DNA from: a virus
IMG/VR virus record: IMGVR_UViG_3300027917_000083
Location: 1 to 40,590 of that record
DNA length: 40,590 nt
Strand: one strand, 5' to 3'
Shown: positions 30,384 to 39,024 of the stretch, one piece after another
Layout: each line of letters starts with the position of its first letter
Position numbering within the stretch: position 1 is the first letter of the stretch
Translations under genes and position numbers: made by a program
Notes under the pieces: generated by a model
What the model saw: the letters and a program-made list of their open reading frames with translations, nothing else
The model's database searches: none
Told to the model about the DNA's origin: nothing

Positions 30384-31535
30384 ATGACTGTTTTTCATTG
30401 CGACGGCTTTGAGGCGTACGGCAACAAAGCTGATACGGGTGCGAATGTCGAGACCCGTATCAACAACACCAACCGGACGCAGTTCGCCGAAATTTCAGGT
30501 GGACACTCTGGCGGTAACGTCTCGCTAATTGATGACTTCCAAGCCGAGGGTCTTGCGTTGGAGTTTCCTCTGACGCAGTCGGCTCGTGGTGAGTGGGTCA
30601 TCTATGAGCACCCTGATGGTACCGGGCGTCACGCTGATTACAAGGTACCTACCAACGCAAGTGTCCCGACACTCTGCGTGGGTTTTCGTTTCTACAACGC
30701 GGCGATTACGCCAGCGTCTACGATTACAACAACTATCTTTCAACCAATGAACGGATCTTCATCGGCTGCATTCTCTTTGAGGATTGACGCGAACGGTGTT
30801 GACTTGACGTTGGTCGATAACGATGCGAACACGTACACTGCCAGTGATGCGTTGAGTCAAGGTACGTGGCACTACATCGAAGTCGAGTGGAAGCAGACGA
30901 CCATCGGTAACAGTCCGTTCTGTAAGGTCTACGTGGATGGTACTCTTGTGATCGACGAGAGTAACATCGACTTGGCTGGCTTTACGTTCTTTGAGACGTG
31001 GGGTATGCGGATTGGTGTTGCTACGTCTGGAGGTAACCAATCCGACAACGGAGAGTTCTTCGCGATCGACGACGTGTACGAGATGGAGATCGACGGTGTA
31101 ACTCACACCGCTCCGCTTGGGTCTTGTCGCGTGATGGCGTATCGACCTAGCAGTGATGATGTGCCGAACGACTGGACACCAAGCACCGGTTCGGATAACT
31201 TCGAGATGATTAACGATACGAACTGGGGAACCGGTGACTACGTTGATGCGACTGCGACGGGCAACGATGACCACTACGGGTTGACCGCTGACGTGTCACC
31301 TGCGATCGACACTATCCACGGAGCACGTATTGATGTTGCGTGTGTAGCTGTGGATGGAACACCAACTCTCCACATTGGGTTCGATGATGGAACAGCCGAC
31401 GAACAAAGCATGGGTGTCATTGGCACCGGCACAGATGTCGGTCGGCAGGTGTTCTTTGAAGTGGACCCAAGTGATAATCCGTGGACCGAAACGAACTTCA
31501 ATGCGATCGAAGCCACTCAAAGGATGACTGAGTAA
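30384..31535 (+). CDS. LamG/concanavalin-like appendage protein (383 aa)
   Basis: GGGAG six bases before ATG. Residues about 90-235 form a jelly-roll pattern of LamG/concanavalin A type: Leu-Cys-Val-Gly-Phe-Arg-Phe, a Trp-His-Tyr-Ile-Glu-Val-Glu-Trp-Lys strand, Cys-Lys-Val-Tyr-Val-Asp-Gly-Thr-Leu-Val and Phe-Phe-Ala-Ile-Asp-Asp-Val-Tyr. C-terminal part (about 250-383) is a second beta domain. Such proteins bind host glycans or decorate the tail. Coupled by TAATG to the next gene. Confidence 0.7.
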   Translation: MTVFHCDGFEAYGNKADTGANVETRINNTNRTQFAEISGGHSGGNVSLIDDFQAEGLALEFPLTQSARGEWVIYEHPDGTGRHADYKVPTNASVPTLCVGFRFYNAAITPASTITTTIFQPMNGSSSAAFSLRIDANGVDLTLVDNDANTYTASDALSQGTWHYIEVEWKQTTIGNSPFCKVYVDGTLVIDESNIDLAGFTFFETWGMRIGVATSGGNQSDNGEFFAIDDVYEMEIDGVTHTAPLGSCRVMAYRPSSDDVPNDWTPSTGSDNFEMINDTNWGTGDYVDATATGNDDHYGLTADVSPAIDTIHGARIDVACVAVDGTPTLHIGFDDGTADEQSMGVIGTGTDVGRQVFFEVDPSDNPWTETNFNAIEATQRMTE

Positions 31536-32794
31536 TGACGATTCGTTCGTACCAATACACCGTTCAACTCCTAATCACCGCCTCGCAGCTTAACTTCTCC
31601 GTCGAGCACGCGTTGGGGCTCGTAGACGAAGCCAGCGATGGTGTTCGGCGTGTGGTTTCGGATGAACTTGTTTTCGTTGAGAACGCTGATGCCTTTGCAT
31701 TGCCGAGCGGAACAATTCAACTGACGGACGACCTGGGACTCGTCCAGACGGTGAAGGTGTTTGGTTACGAATCGGTCGATCAAGAGTTGGCTCTGACACA
31801 AGAGACAGACGCTATCTTCCCGATCGTGCGTAACTTCACGCACAACAACATCTTGTTCGACACTGTCGAATATGGGTATAAGGTTCGGACCTTTGACATC
31901 ACAGATGAACTGAACCTTGTGAGCGATGCTGGGATCGCCCGTACATTTAGTATCAACCAAGGTTTGAGCCTATCAAGCATTGCCTTCCGTTCGTTCACAC
32001 CGTCGAGTGACCTGAACCTCATCCAAACTGTTGAATGGGGTTATGGTATTGATGTCTTCGATGATTTGAATCTGGTACAAACAGCTGACAACGATTTGAT
32101 CTTGAACCAGCCAGTCAACCAAGACAATGTTGTGAGACAGGCGTTGACGTTCTACATTGAATCTCCGTGTGCCCGCTACACGTTCAACACCTTCCACGGC
32201 GAGGGTGGTGTCGAGCCTCTCGCCGCGAAGCTAAACTACAAGAGCCAGTTCGCACTGTACTCGATCGACAATGGTACCACGTTCCAACTTCGTAACCCCG
32301 AGACGGATGACCGACGACGGTACAACTACAACCGAGTCAACCGCGATTTCCTCGATGGTTCTCCCGACATCTTCACTGACGACGATTGGGTCGAAGATCA
32401 ATCTCAAATTTACACGATCGTTGCAACGAAGCGTGCCGACCTAGAGACCCTCCAAACTTTCTTGATTGACAACCTAGGACGCGAGGTTGTCTTGAAAGAT
32501 TGGAAGGGGGTCTCATGGATCGTCATCATTACTAACCCCGGGGAAATCTACACCGAAGACAGTGAAGGTTACTGGACCATCGTGTTTGAGACAACCGGTG
32601 AAGCTGTTGATGGTGAGTTGTACTACGATCGACTTGGTCTCGCGGAAGACTTGAGCCGGGCCGGTAGTATCTGGACACGTAGCGGTTCGGATGACTTGGG
32701 ACTTGAGAGCCGAGCCAACCGACACTACGATGAAGAACTGTCAGACGTTAGCATCGTGAGTGACGGTGTATCCGAAGTGGTGGAGACTCCGTAA
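31535..32794 (+). CDS. Tail protein with LxLvq-type repeats (419 aa)
   Basis: TAATG overlap both sides. Residues about 25-195 and 365-410 hold at least ten degenerate repeats built around Leu-x-Leu-Val/Ile/Ser (for example Leu-Gly-Leu-Val-Gln-Thr, Leu-Asn-Leu-Val-Ser-Asp, Leu-Asn-Leu-Ile-Gln-Thr), spaced near 20 residues. A compact domain between (about 210-355) has Phe-Asn-Thr-Phe-His-Gly-Glu-Gly-Gly-Val and Trp-Lys-Gly-Val-Ser-Trp-Ile-Val-Ile-Ile. The repeats look like a beta-solenoid arm. Its position upstream of the tip protein suggests a distal-tail or side-fibre part. Confidence 0.65.
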   Translation: MTIRSYQYTVQLLITASQLNFSVEHALGLVDEASDGVRRVVSDELVFVENADAFALPSGTIQLTDDLGLVQTVKVFGYESVDQELALTQETDAIFPIVRNFTHNNILFDTVEYGYKVRTFDITDELNLVSDAGIARTFSINQGLSLSSIAFRSFTPSSDLNLIQTVEWGYGIDVFDDLNLVQTADNDLILNQPVNQDNVVRQALTFYIESPCARYTFNTFHGEGGVEPLAAKLNYKSQFALYSIDNGTTFQLRNPETDDRRRYNYNRVNRDFLDGSPDIFTDDDWVEDQSQIYTIVATKRADLETLQTFLIDNLGREVVLKDWKGVSWIVIITNPGEIYTEDSEGYWTIVFETTGEAVDGELYYDRLGLAEDLSRAGSIWTRSGSDDLGLESRANRHYDEELSDVSIVSDGVSEVVETP

Positions 32795-33219
32795 TGGCAT
32801 CGAATGAAAATTTCAGATTGGAAGCACCCTACCCTGCACTAGCTTCCACAATGATCTTGCCTCGACCTAGAATTGGTAACAACCAAGGGTTGAACGCGAG
32901 CGTGACTGTCCTTCGTATGATGGATGGGTCAAAGCGAACGTTCGTCACTCGTGGCGATGGCAAGAAAATTCACCGTTGGGACTTCGTCATCTCACGAGAC
33001 AAGATGGAGGAGTTCGCTGACTTTATGCGACGGTACCGTGGGAACCTTATGCGTGCAACATGGCGAGGACGATCAATCGTCGGACGCGTGTCTGCTACGC
33101 CTATCGAATTCGGCGGAAACGGGCGAGCCGGTGGCTGGCCTGGAGACGAAGCCTATGGAGTGACACTTGAACTCAGGGAAGACAATCCAAGAACACGCGA
33201 TACAGTCGGTGGAGGCTGA
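32794..33219 (+). CDS. Minor tail / baseplate protein (141 aa)
   Basis: TAATG and TGATG overlaps to both sides. A small beta-rich protein: Pro-Arg-Pro near the start, Lys-Ile-His-Arg-Trp-Asp-Phe-Val-Ile-Ser, Phe-Met-Arg-Arg-Tyr-Arg, Met-Arg-Ala-Thr-Trp-Arg-Gly, and a C-terminal Val-Thr-Leu-Glu-Leu-Arg-Glu. Layout resembles the tail-tip or hub-attached proteins that sit before the large tip protein in siphoviruses. No family is firmly recognised. Confidence 0.6.
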   Translation: MASNENFRLEAPYPALASTMILPRPRIGNNQGLNASVTVLRMMDGSKRTFVTRGDGKKIHRWDFVISRDKMEEFADFMRRYRGNLMRATWRGRSIVGRVSATPIEFGGNGRAGGWPGDEAYGVTLELREDNPRTRDTVGGG

Positions 33220-36200
33220 TGGCAAGAACATTTAGCGAACCTGTGCGACGGCTTCTGGCGAAGAAGACCGGGTTGACTCCTATCATCATCATTGGTGTGA
33301 AGTGGAGAGACAACCTGGAGGTCTTCTACAGTTCCACACCGTACACCGGAGCCCAACAAACACTGTTGGAGCTTACCGGGCTCGAAACAACGACCAGCAT
33401 CACCAACAATGGTGCATCACAGTCCGTGACAGTCACGTTGTCGGATAGCGATGGCTACATGCGTCAAGTGCTCGACTCGATCGACATCCACAAACGTCCG
33501 GCCAACGTCTACCTTGGATTCGTTGACGACGATGGTTCAGACATTGCTGTGTCCCAAATGGTACCGTTGATTCAGGGAGAGATCAACAGTCAGATGATCT
33601 GGGACGAACGAGCACGCACGCTGCGTTTCTCAATCCTCAACAAGATCGAAGGTCGGTTGTTCGGCTTCGCGGTCGAAGATGGATTGATTGAGAAGGTCGA
33701 CGAAAGCGAACGCACAACACCTTGGCCTTTCCGGTTCGGTGAGACTTGTATGTACCCTGCGATCCGAATTCGCAACGGGGTCAAGGGATTGCTGCGTCTC
33801 GGACAAGGTGTGTTGGACCCAACGCTCGACGCCAAGATTTGCCAAGCACGTCAAATCAAGTGCCCGCTGATTGAAGACCCTCTATGCGAAGGTGCTCAAC
33901 CATCGAACGAGGAGAACGTTACGCTGGCCACAAACACGTGGAACGCGAACAACGTTCCTGGTACGGACCTACCATTCGCTAACGGACCAGACACATTCTT
34001 TGGTACTCGACTGGCTAACCCTGTTAACGGAGCCGGGCAGAGTGGTGGTACTGGTCTAGCAAACCCGGAGAACGGGTGTAACCTCGTGCGTGACCGTGAG
34101 TGTGAACGTGCGAAGTTTCAAACGCTATGTCAGTTGTTGCGTGATCGTGCGAACCAACTTGTGTACGTGCAGGACCAGCTGCTTATCCTAGGTGGCGATG
34201 AGTTCCCACAAAACCGTGAGACACAGATTCGGATCGACGACGTTATCTACACCGGTATCTTCACCGGGGAGTTGTTCACGATCCTCTCTACCAACCGACT
34301 TGACACACCAACCGATAACGTTGATTGTCGATCTGTTGGTCCGTACTACTCTGGTTACCGGGAGTCAACTGAGGAAGACCCTGGTAGCTTGGCAGCATGT
34401 GAACAGGCTACTCAGACCTACACCTTGCAAGCTATTGGCGGAGCTGGTGAGGCGTGGAGACTGTTGGACAACTTGGCGGACAGTGAGTTCAAATGGTTGC
34501 CAGCTGGGTCAGAGGTCTTCCTTGATGAGTCTTCGACCGAGGTTCACATCGTCTCACTTATCCCTGGTACAGTGGTGAGCGTTGCTGCGTACCGTACGCT
34601 TGGAGACACGCGGCAGTTGTCAGAACTCCCTGGTGAATACTACGAAGTCGTGGAAACCAACTACGGGGATTTGACTGCAACCGAAATCTGGTTGGACCGT
34701 CCACTCAGCTCCTACCCGGACGAGAAGTGGGATGATGAGCTGTATGTGACGTTCGAGAGTGACATCGGACCAAACCCGGTCGATGTTATCCAATGGATCG
34801 TTGAGACGTACACGAGCTTCGAGATTGACGCTACGAACTTCGCGGCGGTCAAGAGTCTACTGACCAAGTACCCATGCAACTACTACCACAACACAAAAGA
34901 TAATGTGATTAGTGTCTTGGGTCAGATTGCGTTCGAGGCTCGTTGTGCGTTGTTCATCACCGACAACACTGTGAGATTGTCATACCTGCCGAAGGAGCCG
35001 GATGCAGATGCAACCATGACCACGGCGGACATTGTTGCTGGGTCATTCAAAATGTCGTTGAGCCGAACCGAAGACCTACAAACAAACATCACCGCGAACT
35101 GGCAACCGTGGGGTGCTCCTATGTTGGACACCTCTGAGCCGGTGCGACGGTTCACAGTTCAACGTAACGTTGAGAAGTACGGCTACTTTGGAACAGAGCA
35201 CTCATACCGAACGATCAACAACGAAGCTCAAGCGTTGAAGACAGCTACGTACTGGAGCATCCGCAACAGTAACACGTGGAAGCGTGTGTCATTCCAAACC
35301 TCGTTGGAACATATGAACCTTGAGCTGTATGATTGCATCCAGCTGAACATTAACCCGACGTTCCCAAATATCAAAGTCATCATCGAGTCGATGCGTGTTG
35401 AACCTACCCAAGGGACAATCACGTTCGACTGTTGGACACCTATCCTGTCTGGGACAACTGAGGAATACTTGTGGGCATGGCCAGCTGCACAACCAGTGGA
35501 GCCATACCCCGACGACAACTTTGACATCGAGTCGCCTCTGCTTCAAGTATCACCGCCGCCAGGACACCCGTTGTACATCGACACCAACGATGATACGCCT
35601 CAAGTGTCTGTGACAGCTGGTGACCGTTTCCCAACGGACTTGGACGACGTGTTCCCAACCACGGTGTGTCAGGACTTGAACGATCCAGAGTTGTTCGACG
35701 CACTGGAGCCGATCTTCGATCGCATCGAGTTCATTGACTTCCAAGGGCAGGCTACTCGTGCCGACGAGGTCGCGTCCAACAACCCGGACTTCAACTTCGA
35801 GGAGCCGGAAGAAAACGAAGTCTGTGGACGCCCGTCGTTCGAGGATTGTGTGTGGGAGGTGTGGGTTCAATACGGATCGGCGGCGTCGATCGGTTGGGAC
35901 GCGATCAACCCAGGTCAGCTTACAATCAGTGGAACACTGGAGAGCGGATGTAAGCCAGTTCCTAACGGACCGTGTAACACAACCGGTCGCGGTCAGCGTT
36001 GCATCCCCGGTCCCGGGTTCTTCCGCTGCCGAACATTCGGATCGGAGCTTATGGCTGGAGCATTCGCGGCAGCGATCAGGGCTCAAATCAATGCGGGGTA
36101 CTGTTCTTGGAGAGTCGGTAACGTTGGACCTATTTCGGTCACGGGGCCGATCAAGCATGACAACACAGGACCAGCCGAGACTTGTGTTGGAATGGGTAAC

Positions 36201-36248
36201 ACTCAGGTAAGTAGCGGAAGCTATGGACAAACAATAGGTGGATTCTAA
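33219..36248 (+). CDS. Large tail tip / baseplate hub protein (1009 aa)
   Basis: TGATG overlap upstream. Size, order and content suit the central tip or hub protein: an N-terminal beta domain with Val-Thr-Leu-Ser-Asp-Ser-Asp-Gly-Tyr (about 70-80), a Cys-rich middle with Cys residues in Met-Tyr, Ala-Lys-Ile-Cys-Gln-Ala, Lys-Cys-Pro-Leu and Cys-Glu-Arg contexts (about 178-310), a hub-like region with Phe-Glu-Ile-Asp-Ala-Thr-Asn (about 520) and Leu-Ser-Arg-Thr-Glu-Asp-Leu-Gln-Thr-Asn, and an acidic Pro-rich then Cys-rich C-terminus (about 870-960). The many cysteines suggest disulphides in an extracellular particle. May carry host-recognition parts. Confidence 0.75.
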   Translation: MARTFSEPVRRLLAKKTGLTPIIIIGVKWRDNLEVFYSSTPYTGAQQTLLELTGLETTTSITNNGASQSVTVTLSDSDGYMRQVLDSIDIHKRPANVYLGFVDDDGSDIAVSQMVPLIQGEINSQMIWDERARTLRFSILNKIEGRLFGFAVEDGLIEKVDESERTTPWPFRFGETCMYPAIRIRNGVKGLLRLGQGVLDPTLDAKICQARQIKCPLIEDPLCEGAQPSNEENVTLATNTWNANNVPGTDLPFANGPDTFFGTRLANPVNGAGQSGGTGLANPENGCNLVRDRECERAKFQTLCQLLRDRANQLVYVQDQLLILGGDEFPQNRETQIRIDDVIYTGIFTGELFTILSTNRLDTPTDNVDCRSVGPYYSGYRESTEEDPGSLAACEQATQTYTLQAIGGAGEAWRLLDNLADSEFKWLPAGSEVFLDESSTEVHIVSLIPGTVVSVAAYRTLGDTRQLSELPGEYYEVVETNYGDLTATEIWLDRPLSSYPDEKWDDELYVTFESDIGPNPVDVIQWIVETYTSFEIDATNFAAVKSLLTKYPCNYYHNTKDNVISVLGQIAFEARCALFITDNTVRLSYLPKEPDADATMTTADIVAGSFKMSLSRTEDLQTNITANWQPWGAPMLDTSEPVRRFTVQRNVEKYGYFGTEHSYRTINNEAQALKTATYWSIRNSNTWKRVSFQTSLEHMNLELYDCIQLNINPTFPNIKVIIESMRVEPTQGTITFDCWTPILSGTTEEYLWAWPAAQPVEPYPDDNFDIESPLLQVSPPPGHPLYIDTNDDTPQVSVTAGDRFPTDLDDVFPTTVCQDLNDPELFDALEPIFDRIEFIDFQGQATRADEVASNNPDFNFEEPEENEVCGRPSFEDCVWEVWVQYGSAASIGWDAINPGQLTISGTLESGCKPVPNGPCNTTGRGQRCIPGPGFFRCRTFGSELMAGAFAAAIRAQINAGYCSWRVGNVGPISVTGPIKHDNTGPAETCVGMGNTQVSSGSYGQTIGGF

Positions 36249-36251
36249 TCA

Positions 36252-36839
36252 ATGAAAGATTGCCGGAAGCGTCAAGTGGAGAGACGACAAGGCGAGACAA
36301 TGCACAGATGTATCAACAAGCAGGCCGATCAATATCGGCAACACGTTGACGCATCTATCTGCGACTCTTGCCCCGTCCGAGTCTTCATCGAACAAAAGAA
36401 AAAGAAAGAGGCGGCGAATCCAAAGTTGGAAAACGGTCTGCCCATCGTCCAACTTGGTAACTTGCCTCCATGTGAATTCCGACACAACGGACGGACTTGT
36501 GGTGTCACCGCCCTTCCTATTGACGAGGAGATTTGCAACCGTTGTGCGGCGGATACAAAGGATGCCGTCGCCAACCTCTTGAACAAGGCAGTGAACTATG
36601 CAACCGCTATGCGGAAATGGGTAGCGGCAGGAAGCCCAGTACGCACTGACGAGGAGATCAGTGCTATCTTTGATGAGCATTGCAACAAGTGTGCGATGTT
36701 CGATAAAGTGAGAGGAGTTTGTAATTCGTGTGGTTGCCCTGCGAGCAAAGACCAACCAGCCATCCGCAACAAGTTGAAGATGGCAACGGAGGCGTGCCCG
36801 TTGGGAAGGTTCCCAGCAAAGGTAGAAACAAATGCTTGA
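36252..36839 (+). CDS. Cys-rich zinc-binding-like protein (195 aa)
   Basis: Starts four bases after the tip gene stop, with AGGTGG further upstream. Contains at least 15 Cys in paired CxxC settings: Cys-Asp-Ser-Cys, Cys-Asn-Arg-Cys, Cys-Asn-Lys-Cys, Cys-Asn-Ser-Cys-Gly-Cys, and a C-terminal Thr-Glu-Ala-Cys-Pro-Leu-Gly. The Cys-Gly-Cys plus Cys-Pro-x-Gly end is a pattern I recall from small phage-encoded zinc proteins of unknown role downstream of tail genes. N-terminal half is basic (Lys/Gln/Arg). It could be a virion or assembly factor. Overlaps the next gene by eight bases. Confidence 0.6.
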   Translation: MKDCRKRQVERRQGETMHRCINKQADQYRQHVDASICDSCPVRVFIEQKKKKEAANPKLENGLPIVQLGNLPPCEFRHNGRTCGVTALPIDEEICNRCAADTKDAVANLLNKAVNYATAMRKWVAAGSPVRTDEEISAIFDEHCNKCAMFDKVRGVCNSCGCPASKDQPAIRNKLKMATEACPLGRFPAKVETNA

Positions 36840-37350
36840 GTGGATTCCCGCCTTCTTTGATAAGGCCACTGCTTTCTGTCCCCGCTTCGCAAAGGTGCCA
36901 CCTACAGATCGGATGGTAAAGTGGTCACGTTGCAAGCAAGGGACGCTACATGGTCCTGGGATTGTGTGGTACTGGCCACTGGTCACGGATGTCCAGCCTA
37001 TCGACGTTCGATGGAAGTCGCTCGTTACGTGCGTGCAGACAATCACGTTGGCAGATGGGACCACAGTCTCAGCCCGTACCCTTACGCGGTGGAAGCCAAA
37101 GGATGCGTTGAAGTGTGTGATCGAGGAAGAAGACTTCGCAGACACGGTTGCAGAGACAGCACAGTCGGTGTTGGTTGATGTGCTAGGTCCGATTCACCGA
37201 GAGCACCTACAAAAAGGCTCCGCCCTCAATGCCACCTTGACTATGGCAATGAGGGAGGAGCTGGTTGACATTGGCGTTGACGTGAAGAAGTGCAAGTTCA
37301 CCGAGCTGTGTGTCAGCCCAGCGTTCCGACTTATCAACGACGCTAGTTGA
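36832..37350 (+). CDS. SPFH/Band-7-like protein (172 aa)
   Basis: AAGG ten bases before ATG; overlaps the Cys-rich gene. The sequence follows the SPFH (stomatin/prohibitin/flotillin/HflK-C) domain: Gly-Pro-Gly-Ile-Val-Trp-Tyr-Trp-Pro-Leu with Val-Gln-Pro-Ile-Asp-Val-Arg (41-60), Thr-Ile-Thr-Leu-Ala-Asp-Gly-Thr-Thr-Val (70-79), Leu-Thr-Arg-Trp with a following Val-Ala-Glu-Thr helix, and the end motif Gly-Val-Asp-Val-Lys-Lys-Cys-Lys-Phe-Thr-Glu (148-158). It has only a weak N-terminal hydrophobic start and no long coiled coil, so it is a short version. Cellular relatives organise membrane microdomains and modulate proteases such as FtsH. A phage copy could act on membrane protease control or lysis timing (inference). 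Confidence 0.75.
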   Translation: MLEWIPAFFDKATAFCPRFAKVPPTDRMVKWSRCKQGTLHGPGIVWYWPLVTDVQPIDVRWKSLVTCVQTITLADGTTVSARTLTRWKPKDALKCVIEEEDFADTVAETAQSVLVDVLGPIHREHLQKGSALNATLTMAMREELVDIGVDVKKCKFTELCVSPAFRLINDAS

Positions 37351-37513
37351 GGAATGGTGCGTTGCCGATCCACTCGCCTGTAAAGCACCAGTAGACGCCT
37401 GCGATGATCGCTGCAACAACGGCAATGTTGATGCAGAGTGTCAGCACGGCAAATACGGCCCAGATACAGAAGCCAGCGGAAGCGAGCAAACAACCTTCGG
37501 TTCGTGGTCTCAC
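37343..37513 (-). CDS. Small membrane protein (56 aa)
   Basis: Start GTG at 37513 is chosen because GAAGGA lies eight bases upstream on this strand; an in-frame ATG at 37555 adds 14 basic residues but lacks a ribosome-binding site. A single strong membrane helix (Ala-Val-Phe-Ala-Val-Leu-Thr-Leu-Cys-Ile-Asn...) spans most of the mature part, followed by an extracytoplasmic Tyr-Trp-Cys-Phe and Gly-Glu-Trp-Ile-Gly end. Last gene of the minus-strand unit; its stop overlaps the SPFH gene convergently by eight bases. Function unknown. Confidence 0.55.
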   Translation of the reverse strand: MRPRTEGCLLASAGFCIWAVFAVLTLCINIAVVAAIIAGVYWCFTGEWIGNAPFLN

Positions 37514-37553
37514 GTGAGGGTTCCTTCGAGTACGAGAAGCAAGGGTACGAGTC

Positions 37554-37775
37554 ATGGCAAAGGCAAAACAATGTTGTGGGAAAAAGGTAACAGGACCGGC
37601 ACACGTAACAATGGTTGCAGTGCCGGGTAAACGATCGCGTCCAAGGATTAGTTCCGCATCACAAGACCTCCCTGCTGAGGATGTGCTTGTAGAGAGCAGC
37701 ACAAGCGAGAGCGTCAGCGAGAGCGTCGTGAGCGTTGTCCAACTCGATTCCGAGTTGCTCGCAGATGACGCCTAG
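37554..37775 (+). CDS. Doubtful small protein (73 aa)
   Basis: ATG at 37554 has a fair AGGG site eight bases upstream, and the first 30 residues are basic with a Cys-Cys pair. However, the last third runs antisense to the 3' end of the DnaQ-like exonuclease gene, and its Ser/Val/Glu-rich end mirrors the Ala/Asp-rich codons of that gene. Listed only because of the start site. It is more likely chance. Confidence 0.2.
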   Translation: MAKAKQCCGKKVTGPAHVTMVAVPGKRSRPRISSASQDLPAEDVLVESSTSESVSESVVSVVQLDSELLADDA

Positions 37776-38273
37776 CCGAGCACGAGGGAACGGGCATGGT
37801 ACGCCTTTGAAGGCGGCTTTGTCCATCATCCCGGTCACCAAGGCTTGTGTGTCCCTGGTAGGGTAGCTGAAAATGTTGTCATACATATCGTGGCCGAGCC
37901 AACATTGGATGAACGGAATGTCAAACTGTGAGTTGTGACACAACGGGATCAACCGTTTCTTTGGTGGTAGGTTCAAGTCTTGAAACCACTCCCACAACAT
38001 ATCCGCACCGCTGTACGGGTCAGGGCAACCAACCAAGTCTTCCACCTGGATGCCGTGTGCAGCAATCGCATCCTTGGTCATACGTTCCGGGTATTCCGGA
38101 TTCATGTTCAAGTAGAACGGATTGCAATCTTTGACTGGCTCCACGTGACAGTTGAGCGGGATGATCGCGATCTGGATGATCTCGTTCTCCCACGGCGTGC
38201 GTCCGGTGGTCTCAACATCGAGAGCCGCCAGGACGTGTTCGTTCATCGTGTACAGGCTTGTTGTTTCAGGCAT
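37659..38273 (-). CDS. DnaQ-like 3'-5' exonuclease (204 aa)
   Basis: DEDDh exonuclease with all residues visible: Asp19 and Glu21 in Leu-Asp-Val-Glu-Thr-Thr-Gly, Asp118 in His-Asn-Ser-Gln-Phe-Asp, and His182/Asp187 in Ala-His-Asp-Ala-Leu-Ala-Asp. Removes mismatched 3' ends or trims nucleic acid. The start at 38273 overlaps the upstream stop by eight bases; the in-frame ATG at 38312 would overlap more, and 38246 lacks a ribosome-binding site. It lies behind a nucleotide pyrophosphatase in the replication unit, so proofreading or DNA degradation for nucleotides are both possible. Confidence 0.9.
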   Translation of the reverse strand: MPETTSLYTMNEHVLAALDVETTGRTPWENEIIQIAIIPLNCHVEPVKDCNPFYLNMNPEYPERMTKDAIAAHGIQVEDLVGCPDPYSGADMLWEWFQDLNLPPKKRLIPLCHNSQFDIPFIQCWLGHDMYDNIFSYPTRDTQALVTGMMDKAAFKGVPCPFPRARLGVICEQLGIELDNAHDALADALACAALYKHILSREVL

Positions 38274-39024
38274 TGTTCGGAGCCTTGCGGACGTGGTAGA
38301 TGCGGATGACATCGTGGTTGCTGGTTTTTGAGGGGTGACTATAACCGTTCACACGAGTGTACGTGAAAGCACGATTACTACAGTCACAGACGTTGATAGG
38401 AAATTCAGAATTATCAACGCTGTGGATGATCCCCATCCGACCGTTGCGTAGTACCACCTCTTTGCCTACATCGTCAGACTTCAACTCGTAGGCACCGCCC
38501 CCGGCTGGTGTGTCGGACCACACAGTGAGTGTGCCGTCTTCGTGTGTCATGCTCGACACTTTCTCTGGTGGCTCGTAGTAGCGTCCCCTACCCGCACCGG
38601 CAGGGACTTCTTGCTCCTCAGTCAGCTCACGAGGCTTGAGGTTCGACGGCACCTGCTCGTACTTCTCATGGACTTCCTTGATCTTGTCGCCAACCGCCTT
38701 GATGTTCAAGTTCTGGTTGACCAGACGATCGTCCACCGAGCAATTGTGCATCTGTGCGTCCCGTAGGATCAACAGACCGGCGATCGCCTTCGTCACGTGA
38801 GGCAGGCCCGAGTCCGGGTCGATGTCTTCGCCCGCGATGAATTGCATCAGGTGGCGGATGGCAGCGTCCGCGTAGATGGTCTCGTTGACCTGCTCGCCAC
38901 GCCAGTTCCACGGTCCGTACTTGCGTGCCCCTTCCTCCAGACCGGCAGCGGTCTCCAGCAACGGAGCTAGTGGGAGGCGGGACAGGTTTGGCTTCACGGA
39001 GGCTACTCTATCTTTTGGATTCAT
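38266..39024 (-). CDS. dATP/dGTP diphosphohydrolase-like protein (252 aa)
   Basis: N-terminal 90 residues match the dATP/dGTP diphosphohydrolase N-terminal domain (DUF5664 type, MazG-related): Met-Asn-Pro-Lys-Asp-Arg at the start, Gly-Ala-Arg-Lys-Tyr-Gly-Pro-Trp-Asn-Trp-Arg (32-42), Ala-Ala-Ile-Arg-His-Leu-Met-Gln-Phe (54-62), Gly-Glu-Asp-Ile-Asp-Pro-Asp-Ser-Gly-Leu-Pro-His (65-76). It would cleave purine dNTPs to monophosphates. The C-terminal half is a different, beta-rich addition with two Cys (about 120-252) of no known family. ATGA overlap with the preceding gene. Such enzymes occur in phages that alter nucleotide pools, including 2-aminoadenine phages, but no PurZ is present in this window. 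Confidence 0.8.
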   Translation of the reverse strand: MNPKDRVASVKPNLSRLPLAPLLETAAGLEEGARKYGPWNWRGEQVNETIYADAAIRHLMQFIAGEDIDPDSGLPHVTKAIAGLLILRDAQMHNCSVDDRLVNQNLNIKAVGDKIKEVHEKYEQVPSNLKPRELTEEQEVPAGAGRGRYYEPPEKVSSMTHEDGTLTVWSDTPAGGGAYELKSDDVGKEVVLRNGRMGIIHSVDNSEFPINVCDCSNRAFTYTRVNGYSHPSKTSNHDVIRIYHVRKAPNNA

